Part shown: positions 49,568-56,454 of the stretch, one piece after another
Layout: the number at the start of each line of letters is the position of its first letter
Numbering within the stretch: position 1 is the first letter of the stretch
IMG/VR virus record: IMGVR_UViG_3300020477_000030
Coordinates: 1 to 56,454 of that record
DNA from: a virus
Reading direction: 5' to 3' (one strand)
DNA length: 56,454 nucleotides
The notes under the pieces: generated by a model
The model's input: only the letters and a program-made list of their open reading frames with translations
Told to the model about the DNA's origin: nothing
The model's database searches: none
Program-made: the position numbers and the translations under genes

Positions 49568-50200
49568 TTATTCTCCTCCTCTAATTGTATAGTCTGTTAA
49601 GTGTCCTACCTTTTCACATAACAGATATGTTGTAATTCCAGGGTAATTTTTCATTATATCTGATACAAGAATAAACCACCATTCAGGATTAAATACACTT
49701 ATGTGTACGTTTTCTCCATCTTCAAAATGTTTAGCAGCTTTAAAACAAGCTACGTTTAGAAAGACCATCTTTTCTGAATAAGAAAATATTTCATTTAAGA
49801 CCCATTCAAGATCAGGCTCATGAATATGTTCTAATACATCAATAGAAATAACTGCATCAAACTTTCCTTCTGGTTTTTTAGAATGTTCTGGATATGCAGG
49901 ATCATAACATTGATGATGTGTTAAATTCCATAGCTCTTGTAAAGGACGGCTAATACCTTTACCTTTATTTACTAAGGGTACTACCATATCACATTCTTCT
50001 GTATACAATAGTCCTTTACCTGAACCATAATCTAATAAAGATTTACATTCATGTACTATAATTTTTTGATGTACATTAGTAACGTATTTTAATAAACTTT
50101 TACCATTAAAATATCCCTTACCTTTATTATGAATTTTTTCATACTTTGTAACAAGTTCATCATAGCGTTCAGATGGGTTCTCTCTAGAAAAATCAGTCAT
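49568..50200 (-). CDS. Class I SAM-dependent methyltransferase
   Basis: 210 aa from the ATG at 50200 with AAGGAGG 6-7 nt upstream (a TTG at 50203 is an alternative). Motif I is SLLDYGSGKGLLY (about 54-66) and FDAVISIDVLEHIHEPDLEW is the post-I/motif II region typical of class I SAM methyltransferases (Methyltransf_11/23-like). Substrate unknown; co-operonic glycosyltransferases suggest O-methylation of a sugar or nucleotide-sugar. It overlaps the upstream tri-domain gene by a few bases. Confidence 0.85.
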   Translation of the reverse strand: MTDFSRENPSERYDELVTKYEKIHNKGKGYFNGKSLLKYVTNVHQKIIVHECKSLLDYGSGKGLLYTEECDMVVPLVNKGKGISRPLQELWNLTHHQCYDPAYPEHSKKPEGKFDAVISIDVLEHIHEPDLEWVLNEIFSYSEKMVFLNVACFKAAKHFEDGENVHISVFNPEWWFILVSDIMKNYPGITTYLLCEKVGHLTDYTIRGGE

Positions 50201-52631
50201 CAAACACCTCCTTAAATGTGGGCAGAGGTCGTTCTGATTCTATAATTTTCCATAACTCTGCAACCATTGTTCCTTCACCATGATAGGTAAAGTTAATTGA
50301 TGAGTTCTCATCTCTAAAACTACGCTCACAATCTTGAGCCATTGCTAAGAGTTCTCCTGTAGTCCAGAAGTCTTTGTCATTAACAGTAACCTTCATATAC
50401 TTAGGTTTAGGTTCTTCATCTTCAGCACCTGTAGTTTCTTTCATTTGTTCTTCAGTTGGTTCTTCCATTGAACAATCAAAACCAAACAAGTGCATTTCTC
50501 GAAAGCCCATTGTATTCATAATACCAATAGCTCTCATAGCTGCACATGTACCACCTGTAATTAAGGTAGAACCTTGAGGTATACCTAATTCACCTACCAA
50601 ATGTACTTGGTTGTTTACGATCTGTACGCCACGTTCATCTTCTTCTCTAAGAGATTCAGTAAAGGCGTGCCATCCATAGATATCAGCTTTCTTTTCTATA
50701 AGATGTTCTGTTACAGAAGGATCAGTCATAGAAGCTACAAAGAATTTTGTACTAGGATCAACGTCTTTAAATAAATCTTTACGTACAATACCATGTGTGC
50801 TTGTACCTGTAATAGGACGAGGATCAAGAAGAACACATGCCCAAGGTTTAATACCATTGGTTAATAGTTTATTATAACTATGTTTAACACATACTACTTT
50901 ACATCCTGGATTATCTTTAATAGTATCTTTAAGTTCTTTGATATCAAGATAAGGACCACCTGATACAATCAAAGCTGTTTTATTATGGGGGCTAATACGA
51001 TGCATAAATCGATTATGCTCAATCATTTTAAGATTAGACTTAATGTTATCTCTGATATAATCTTTTGATACACAATCTCTTGGATTAACTATAATAGGAA
51101 CTTGTCTAAATTTTTTAGGAACTTGAGGAAGTTCAGGATCATTTAAAATTAATGACAGATGTGCAATCCCTCCACCTCTTACATCATCTGAAGAAGGCAG
51201 TATAAGTTTTCTTATACCTGTATCTTCATCATCAAAAGAAGTCCATCCTTCTTCGTCTTCTTTACCTTCTTTAACTTTTGTTTCTTGAATAGATTCATAT
51301 ACTTTATTTACACCTTGATACTTTTCAATAACATTTCGTTCTGAACTATCTTGCATATAATAATTATCAAAGACAATAACTTTATTATGTTTTAGTTTTT
51401 TATATTCATTCTGTACTGTTTCAAAACTATTACCTCCTCCGAGCAAAACAAAATCAGCGTCTTTTTTAGTTAATGTATTACGTGTATTACCTTTAAATAA
51501 TTCAAAAGTAAAATATTTAGATTTACGTTTTAACATAATGTTAGCAAAATCAGTAAGCCTTGTTTCAACTGCACTCATTTTATTGTGAGCTTTAACATTA
51601 AATTCTTCTTCATCAGTTTCTGGAGTGGCTTCTTCAAATAAATCATAACCAATATAGTGAACAGTATCTGAATGCTCAAACATAGTCATAGCCATTTGAA
51701 TAGCCCGTCCACCATTCCAGGTTCCTGTTTCTAAAATAGTTTTTTCAGGCTTATAATGTTTCATTACATCAGATAGAAGTGTATACCGACTAGGTAGTAT
51801 ATCATGCGTGGTATCTTCTGATAAAGAAATAAATCGTTCACCTTTTTCATCTCGAATGTTTTTTAAAGAAGAAGCGTCTGCTCCTTGGAAATGTAAAAAC
51901 ATAGAAGATAAAGGAGATTGTTCAAAGGCAGAGAAGTTTTTTGTATCTGCATTCATTCCTAAGTTAAGAACTTTTAAACCATGCGCTTTATAAATAGTAA
52001 GTAGCCTGGTAAAGATAAAAGAATCATGCCACTCCCTATAATTAAATACTTCACCTGAAATATAAGCACCTCGTAAATCACCTAGTAAATCTTGAGTAGC
52101 TTTACTCTTTAAATTAAAGGCTATGAATGCACCTTCATGATACTCTTGATCAGATCGTTCTAGACAAACTACATCAGCACCTTCTGGAAGAAGAGCCAAT
52201 ACATCTTTAGTTGTCATACGTTTTAAAGTATAGGAATCTGCATCAATCCAAATAAGCCAACCAAGACTTGTTGTTGCTGGCAACATATCATGTTCAGCTA
52301 CTAGATTAAATGCAGATTCCGTTAAGGCAAATACCTTATGTGACCAACGTAAAGCATCAAGCTTCCAATTATAGTCTACTGTTTTTCCTTCTGTACCGTT
52401 ATGTTTAGTAAAAGTTTTTTGAAATGTATTGTAGTCTGGTACATCATGAAGAGATTTAAAATCAATTTGTTTAACATCAGGTACTACATAATTTTTTAAA
52501 TCCAGATCATGTGTATAACAGGTTAGATTAATATTAGGTTCCCATTTATCCAAGACTGATTCTAAAAACTTATATGAAGTATCAACAAATAAACTTTCAT
52601 TGAAAGAAGTTACAAAATTAATATTGGTCAT
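50193..52631 (-). CDS. Three-domain protein: glycosyltransferase, methyltransferase-like, DUF115 (Maf/MptE-like)
   Basis: 812 aa. Domain 1 (about 1-260) is a GT-A-type glycosyltransferase with LGWLIWIDADSYTLKRM (DxD D130-D132) and an acceptor-like YHEGAFIAFNLKSK. Domain 2 (about 285-445) is a class I methyltransferase-like fold: ILETGTWNGGRAIQMAM, HYIGYDLFEE, DADFVLLGGGNSFETV; it resembles TylF/cephalosporin hydroxylase-type methyltransferases. Domain 3 (about 535-790) is DUF115-like: TALIVSGGPYLDIKELKD, CVKHSYNKLLTNGIKPWA, LLDPRP, shared with flagellin-glycosylating Maf proteins and MptE. All three key motifs look intact. It probably builds or transfers a modified sugar, possibly onto phage or host surface. 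Confidence 0.75.
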   Translation of the reverse strand: MTNINFVTSFNESLFVDTSYKFLESVLDKWEPNINLTCYTHDLDLKNYVVPDVKQIDFKSLHDVPDYNTFQKTFTKHNGTEGKTVDYNWKLDALRWSHKVFALTESAFNLVAEHDMLPATTSLGWLIWIDADSYTLKRMTTKDVLALLPEGADVVCLERSDQEYHEGAFIAFNLKSKATQDLLGDLRGAYISGEVFNYREWHDSFIFTRLLTIYKAHGLKVLNLGMNADTKNFSAFEQSPLSSMFLHFQGADASSLKNIRDEKGERFISLSEDTTHDILPSRYTLLSDVMKHYKPEKTILETGTWNGGRAIQMAMTMFEHSDTVHYIGYDLFEEATPETDEEEFNVKAHNKMSAVETRLTDFANIMLKRKSKYFTFELFKGNTRNTLTKKDADFVLLGGGNSFETVQNEYKKLKHNKVIVFDNYYMQDSSERNVIEKYQGVNKVYESIQETKVKEGKEDEEGWTSFDDEDTGIRKLILPSSDDVRGGGIAHLSLILNDPELPQVPKKFRQVPIIVNPRDCVSKDYIRDNIKSNLKMIEHNRFMHRISPHNKTALIVSGGPYLDIKELKDTIKDNPGCKVVCVKHSYNKLLTNGIKPWACVLLDPRPITGTSTHGIVRKDLFKDVDPSTKFFVASMTDPSVTEHLIEKKADIYGWHAFTESLREEDERGVQIVNNQVHLVGELGIPQGSTLITGGTCAAMRAIGIMNTMGFREMHLFGFDCSMEEPTEEQMKETTGAEDEEPKPKYMKVTVNDKDFWTTGELLAMAQDCERSFRDENSSINFTYHGEGTMVAELWKIIESERPLPTFKEVFDD

Positions 52632-52646
52632 GTGTATTATTATTCC

Positions 52647-53426
52647 TTATAAAAAGTATTTATGTACTTCGTCTTTAAGTACACCTATTGTTTGAAGATA
52701 TATAGCATCGTTGTTCCACTCTGCTGCATACTTACCGTCCATTTCTCTTTTACATTTCCAGTTGTAAAACCAAGGACCACCTGTAGTAAAGTGAACATTC
52801 TTAGCTTCAAGTTCTTCAGGTGAATGACCATCAAGCCAGTTCCATTCTTCATTAATAGAACCTATATCTGCTGGCTTATCTGGCAACCAACCAAACTTAT
52901 GTAGATATTGTCCTGTCTGTGTGTTTACAACATACGGAGTAAGCATTTGATTTTGAGGATGTTCACAATTGAACAGCATGAGGCTTGACCAATTCTTTCG
53001 GTAATACTGCTCCTGTTTTTGATTATCCATCTTCGTATTATCTTTAGGTGCGTACTCATGTTTAACGCAATAAATAGCATGAAAAGGATCGTTGTATTCT
53101 TCAAACAATTCACAGATGTCACTCCTTGGATACATGTCACAGTCCATATATAATGCCCACCCTTGATACATATTCAAGGCAGGTACTAGAAAACGAGAGA
53201 AAGAAAACTCAGAGGAGAAAGGTTTACCATCAATCTTGTCAATCTTCTGTCCATTCTCTACTGTATACTCTCGATTATACATACCTATTTTTTCCAAGAT
53301 ACCTTTCTTTAAAGGAAAAATATTCAGAGGATTTTTTGCAATGCGTTCTAAGTTCCATTTAAGAATACGATATGCAATCTCTTCTTTAGAATCATAACCA
53401 ATATATATGTTATATGTTTGTGACAT
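52647..53426 (-). CDS. GT8-like glycosyltransferase
   Basis: 259 aa. YNIYIGYDSKEEIAYRILKW opens a GT-A nucleotide-binding fold; SSEFSFSRFLVPALNMYQGW and the metal-binding ALYMDCDMYP (DxD) follow; later VVNTQTGQYLHKFGWLPDKP. This matches the GT8-like family seen in marine phages. Retaining sugar transfer is expected for GT8, acceptor unknown. The gene is 2 nt from Hsp20 and 15 nt from the tri-domain gene, in one operon. Confidence 0.82.
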   Translation of the reverse strand: MSQTYNIYIGYDSKEEIAYRILKWNLERIAKNPLNIFPLKKGILEKIGMYNREYTVENGQKIDKIDGKPFSSEFSFSRFLVPALNMYQGWALYMDCDMYPRSDICELFEEYNDPFHAIYCVKHEYAPKDNTKMDNQKQEQYYRKNWSSLMLFNCEHPQNQMLTPYVVNTQTGQYLHKFGWLPDKPADIGSINEEWNWLDGHSPEELEAKNVHFTTGGPWFYNWKCKREMDGKYAAEWNNDAIYLQTIGVLKDEVHKYFL

Positions 53427-53428
53427 AC

Positions 53429-53869
53429 TTACTCCTCAATTTTAAATATCTGTGGTTGCTTCTCTTCAGGCAAAACTATATTTAATATAATAGTAAGTAT
53501 ACCATTCTTCAAAGCTACCTTATCAACTACAGCATATTCATTTAAAGAAAATGATTTATTAAATTTACGAGAAGCAATTCCTTTTACGACATAACTGTTT
53601 TCATCTTCATCTTTAATCTCTCCTTTAATACTTAGAATATGATCTTGATGTTTAACCTCAATATTATCAGCAATAAATCCTGCAACAGCTATTGAAATTT
53701 CATAAGACGAATCTGTTTTCTTAACAATATTAAATGGAGGATAAGAATTATTATCTCGACGCCCATTGTGACTAAGTTCAATCTTGTTTAAAAGTTTTTC
53801 AAAACCAATTGACTGTTCAAAAAAACTATTCCATACATGAGATGGAAAATTAGGTGGAATTGTGGTCAT
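53429..53869 (-). CDS. Small heat shock protein, Hsp20/alpha-crystallin
   Basis: 146 aa. An IbpA-like N-terminus (FEQSIGFEKLLNKIELSHNG) precedes an alpha-crystallin domain: YPPFNIVKKTDSSYEISIAV, AGFIADNIEVKHQDHILSIK, GIASRKFNKSFSLNEYAVVD, and KNGILTIIL. The C-terminus has no clear IxI but PQIFKI is similar. It holds aggregation-prone proteins; phage Hsp20 genes are known in cyanophages. It is the first gene of the leftward operon after a promoter at 53932. Confidence 0.93.
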   Translation of the reverse strand: MTTIPPNFPSHVWNSFFEQSIGFEKLLNKIELSHNGRRDNNSYPPFNIVKKTDSSYEISIAVAGFIADNIEVKHQDHILSIKGEIKDEDENSYVVKGIASRKFNKSFSLNEYAVVDKVALKNGILTIILNIVLPEEKQPQIFKIEE

Positions 53870-53931
53870 AGTATTCTCCTTTCGTTAGCAAGAAAAATAG
53901 AGAACCTTTATAGCATTCCCTATTTCAAGAA

Positions 53932-53960
53932 AGTATAGCATATTTTTTATCAAGTGTCAA
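53932..53960 (-). promoter_or_regulatory. Sigma70-like promoter of the Hsp20/glycan/lysis/TerS operon
   Basis: On the minus strand TTGACA (53960-53955), 17-nt spacer, TATACT (53937-53932). The first ATG (53869) is 60 nt beyond. All following leftward genes to 48100 are spaced by no more than 40 bases or overlap, so this single promoter could serve them all. Confidence 0.8.
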
Positions 53961-54055
53961 CAAAAATCTTTAATTAAACGTAACCCTATCTAGGAAGCTC
54001 ACTGGTAAGTTTTAGTATACTTCTGGTGGGTAGGTAGCCAAGCATGTCTTTAACC

Positions 54056-54772
54056 CTACTCAGCAGCCTTCTCAGAGAGAAAATTTTTAGAATTTACTAG
54101 AAATTCCCAAGATATGGGGAATAATTTCTGACATTCCTTATCAATCTCTCTTGCAATAAATCTTGTCTCTTCTTGTGCGTCTTTTTCTAATCGAAGATTA
54201 CAAATCCTACTAAATGCTATTAAGCTTCCTGACCAATACCATTCTGTGTACATACTTTGTGGAAGAACCATGCGTGCCATTTCAGGAGCAACACCTTTTC
54301 GTAAGAGTTGTTGATATGTCCATTTACATTTATGTATTGCTTGATAGTAATCATCTACCATAGAAGGACCAGTTCCTGAAGCAGGATTAATCTCAATAAT
54401 ATTTTCTGAACTACCTTGTTTTTTATTATCAGGTTTTCCTCTCCAATAACCAGGATAATAAAATTCGGGTTCATAGTCTACATATCTACGACTAATCTCA
54501 TTCCATACTAAACCTATCTGATGTTTACCTAGCTGTCTTGCAACAAACAGTGGAGCCTTAATTCTAAATTGAACAGAGCAATGAGCAAAGGGAGTCCAGT
54601 GATTATGTTTAGCTAAGTAAGCTATAAGTCGTTCATCATTTTCACGTAATAAATTTCTTACAGGACCAGCTTCAGGTATAGCTTCCCATTCAGATTCTTT
54701 ATCAAACGATACTCTTGCAGCATTAACAACGGTTAAGTCTGAACCCATGTGATCTATTAAAGTTACTTTCAT
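54056..54772 (-). CDS. thyX: Flavin-dependent thymidylate synthase
   Basis: 238 aa. It makes dTMP from dUMP with FAD, NADPH and methylene-THF. Visible motifs: NHWTPFAHCSVQFRI (56-70), the substrate/flavin loop ARQLGKHQIGLVWNEISRRY where the usual RHRxxS is KHQ, then SGSLIAFSRICNLRLEKDAQ with R and E for catalysis. Phage ThyX proteins often carry this KHQ variant. The ATG overlaps the upstream tiny gene by 4 bases. With RNR it supplies nucleotides for phage DNA. Confidence 0.93.
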   Translation of the reverse strand: MKVTLIDHMGSDLTVVNAARVSFDKESEWEAIPEAGPVRNLLRENDERLIAYLAKHNHWTPFAHCSVQFRIKAPLFVARQLGKHQIGLVWNEISRRYVDYEPEFYYPGYWRGKPDNKKQGSSENIIEINPASGTGPSMVDDYYQAIHKCKWTYQQLLRKGVAPEMARMVLPQSMYTEWYWSGSLIAFSRICNLRLEKDAQEETRFIAREIDKECQKLFPISWEFLVNSKNFLSEKAAE

Positions 54773-54879
54773 TTAAAGCATAATCCTATTCTCTTAAAAA
54801 AAGATTTAATATAAAAGGTAAAGCTTTCTCTTTCAATAGGAGTACCTCCTAGATATCCAGGTATTCTTTGTTTCTTCAT
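54769..54879 (-). CDS. Tiny basic peptide (36 aa)
   Basis: ATG at 54879 overlaps the upstream stop (ATGA) and its own TGA overlaps the thyX ATG (ATGA). Encodes MKKQRIPGYLGGTPIERESF and a basic, hydrophobic end. The two overlaps argue for translation. Unknown function. Confidence 0.5.
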   Translation of the reverse strand: MKKQRIPGYLGGTPIERESFTFYIKSFFKRIGLCFK

Positions 54880-55055
54880 TCCATATGAATCCCAAAGTCA
54901 TCAGTAAATCCTGAATCTTTAAACTCTTCTATAGGTTTATCCACATCACTACCCATATAACGTATAAGTAAATCAATAGCTTCCAATATATTGTCATCAC
55001 CTTTAGGTACACTCTCTCGATATTTTTTTAAATCGTTAATTAATATATGATACAT
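54876..55055 (-). CDS. Small acidic protein (59 aa)
   Basis: ATG at 55055 with AGGAG upstream; MYHILINDLKKYRESVPKGD, acidic and helical at the C-terminus. It is followed directly by the 36-aa gene. Unknown function. Confidence 0.6.
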   Translation of the reverse strand: MYHILINDLKKYRESVPKGDDNILEAIDLLIRYMGSDVDKPIEEFKDSGFTDDFGIHME

Positions 55056-55056
55056 T

Positions 55057-55281
55057 TTATACTCCTGTTAACTTTTTAAAACAGTTAATACTTTTAATAG
55101 GTATATCAGAGCTAAAATTTAAATAAGCAAAAGCTTTTAATTCTTCTAAATTATTATGTATATGTTCGTAGCAATGTTCTATTTTAGAAAACTCTAAAAG
55201 CTTGTTATTTTTAAAATTAATTTCTAATGCATCATCAGCAGAAGGATCAAGAAGAAACATTATAATAACTATTTTATACAT
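55057..55281 (-). CDS. Small protein with hydrophobic N-terminus
   Basis: 74 aa; MYKIVIIMFLLDPSADDALE may be an uncleaved anchor or weak signal peptide. Two Cys (HCYEHIHNN, NCFKKL) could form a disulfide. GGAGG inside the RNR stop region is its ribosome-binding site, so translation is coupled to RNR. Unknown function. Confidence 0.6.
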   Translation of the reverse strand: MYKIVIIMFLLDPSADDALEINFKNNKLLEFSKIEHCYEHIHNNLEELKAFAYLNFSSDIPIKSINCFKKLTGV

Positions 55282-55286
55282 TTTAA

Positions 55287-56454
55287 TTATCCTCCAATAT
55301 CTACTATCTCACATACACCTCCAGTACAGGCAAGCTCTTGTGAGCCGCTAGTTGTATCTCCCTTTTCATACTGTTGAAGCTCTGCCCAATTAATAATAGG
55401 AGGCATATCAGAGATCATATTAGTATAATGTACTTCATCTATATCCTGATAAGGCGCTTGCTTATAGGTGTGATCTGAGAAAGGTAAGAAAGAAATACCA
55501 GACAACGAATCAAAGTGATCCCAACACCAGGAGCCTACCTGAAACCATTCATGTTCTTTAACAGAAATTGTAACAGATGGTTTATGTTCACAGTAATTGT
55601 CAGCTATCTTTAGCCATAGCTCAAGCTGTTCAATTGCTGACATATCATTTCGACATACTGCATTGTCTGGACTCTTCATGGGAAAAGAAAATACAGTTAC
55701 ACTATCAGGTGCTGTAAAGTCTGGTTCAGAAGGAATACCCTTGTCTTTCATAAACATTGTCAAAGGGTCTTTGTTGTCTCCTCTGACTGTTCTAACAAAG
55801 AATGGATTATGTCTAGCATGTATACCAGATGCAGCATCAACTAACTGTGATACTGTACCTGAAGGTTTTACACAAGTAACAGCAGCACTTTGTTTGATGC
55901 CAATCTTCTCTGATAACTTCTTATTTGTTTTAACTGCTATATTACGAAGCTGTTGTAGAGCTTGAGGTGTTGCATTATAAACAGCAGGACAATCCATAAT
56001 GCCTGTTAAAGATACACCAAGAAGACGTTCTTCTTCTGTAGTATTTTTCCAACGCTTACGAATATAGCCAAAGTCAGTCAAGGTAGCCTGAAAAGTTCCA
56101 AGAATTGTTGCTAATCTAATTTTATTTTTCAAATCCTCCATTGTATCATCTGCTCTACATATAACTTCAGATAGATTACAGAACTGATAAGGTCTAAGAA
56201 TAATTTCACAACAAGGATTAGTTCCAAAGTCAATACTGCTATCTCGTCTACCGTTAGACTCTGCTTTATCTTGAGCAGATACTCGATTAAAGATACCTCG
56301 TTCTCCACTTTTACTTTCATATAGAGATAACCATTCTCTCATAAAGATACCCATGTCAGGTTTTTCTGTATAACAAACAGAGTTGTTAGCCAAAGCGCGT
56401 TGTTGATTATCTACCCACCACTCACCACTCTTTGCCATACGCATACGTTCATCA
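55287..56454 (-). CDS. nrdJ: Class II (B12-dependent) ribonucleotide reductase (partial)
   Basis: The C-terminal 388 or so residues are visible; the gene continues past the right edge (reading DER before the first Met seen). Conserved blocks: FGTNPCCEIILRPYQFCNLS (active-site Cys and Glu), TCVKPSGTVSQLVDAASGIH, and a C-terminal redox pair ACTGGVCEI (CxxxxC), as in monomeric adenosylcobalamin-dependent enzymes. It reduces ribonucleotides to deoxyribonucleotides for phage DNA. It needs host B12. It is upstream of thyX on the same strand. Confidence 0.92.
   Translation of the reverse strand, partial: DERMRMAKSGEWWVDNQQRALANNSVCYTEKPDMGIFMREWLSLYESKSGERGIFNRVSAQDKAESNGRRDSSIDFGTNPCCEIILRPYQFCNLSEVICRADDTMEDLKNKIRLATILGTFQATLTDFGYIRKRWKNTTEEERLLGVSLTGIMDCPAVYNATPQALQQLRNIAVKTNKKLSEKIGIKQSAAVTCVKPSGTVSQLVDAASGIHARHNPFFVRTVRGDNKDPLTMFMKDKGIPSEPDFTAPDSVTVFSFPMKSPDNAVCRNDMSAIEQLELWLKIADNYCEHKPSVTISVKEHEWFQVGSWCWDHFDSLSGISFLPFSDHTYKQAPYQDIDEVHYTNMISDMPPIINWAELQQYEKGDTTSGSQELACTGGVCEIVDIGG

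Noticed and set aside
53961-54055. Possible tRNA or structured RNA between thyX and the Hsp20 promoter
   Set aside because: I could not form a cloverleaf or find a T-loop; only loose repeats such as AGGGTTA are present.
1-56454. Window as a complete circular genome
   Set aside because: The left edge cuts an ssDNA-binding protein gene and the right edge cuts RNR; joining the ends would fuse these two unrelated proteins, so sequence is missing between them.
1-56454. CRISPR array, integrase or transposase
   Set aside because: No array of spaced repeats, and none of the proteins shows integrase or transposase motifs.

Overview
This window is part of the genome of a tailed double-stranded DNA phage, most like a marine podovirus. 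The evidence is a T7-type DNA polymerase and primase-helicase, P22/T7-like portal, adaptor and nozzle proteins with no sheath or obvious tape measure, large ejection-type proteins, a B12-type ribonucleotide reductase, ThyX, and GroES-like and Hsp20 chaperones. The base composition is AT-rich. The holin belongs to the 3TM family best known from alphaproteobacterial gene transfer agents, so an alphaproteobacterial host is a reasonable guess but is not proven. Both ends cut through genes: a putative ssDNA-binding protein at the left and ribonucleotide reductase at the right. The window is therefore not a closed genome.

Layout. Positions 1-12,588 are read leftward. They hold replication genes (ssb, a PD-(D/E)XK nuclease-like protein, DNA polymerase, primase-helicase), a secreted SleB-type hydrolase, a ParB-like protein, a DUF932-like protein, a small HTH protein and many tiny overlapping genes, several encoding single-TM peptides. 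Two GC-richer genes at 11,461-12,588 stand apart. They are separated and bounded by terminators and carry a 27-bp inverted repeat and a repeated hairpin in their leaders. Positions 12,589-13,408 are a non-coding divergence region with short repeats and palindromes, and it ends in a perfect sigma70 consensus promoter.

Positions 13,409-48,090 are read rightward and are the morphogenesis arm. It runs TerL, a HELMH putative metallopeptidase with its own promoter, a Pro-rich protein, a tiny metallothionein-like peptide, portal, GroES-like protein, scaffold, head proteins and major capsid protein. Next come a block of basic proteins sharing a Gly-rich and SLYD C-terminal tag, then adaptors, fibres, nozzle, ejection proteins, a coiled-coil membrane protein and an M15 peptidase.

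Positions 48,100-56,454 are again leftward. A promoter at 53,932-53,960 appears to drive one long operon: Hsp20, a GT8-like glycosyltransferase, a three-domain glycosyltransferase/methyltransferase/DUF115 protein, a methyltransferase, holin, a small lipoprotein, a cupin, and the terminase small subunit. Upstream of it lie ThyX, three tiny genes and class II ribonucleotide reductase.

The most unusual points are the shared C-terminal tag family with copied gene junctions, the tri-domain glycan cassette co-transcribed with lysis and packaging genes, the inverted-repeat GC-rich cassette, the HExxH protein in the head cluster, and the CxC-rich micro-protein before the portal. All functions are inferred from reading the sequence; no database search was run.
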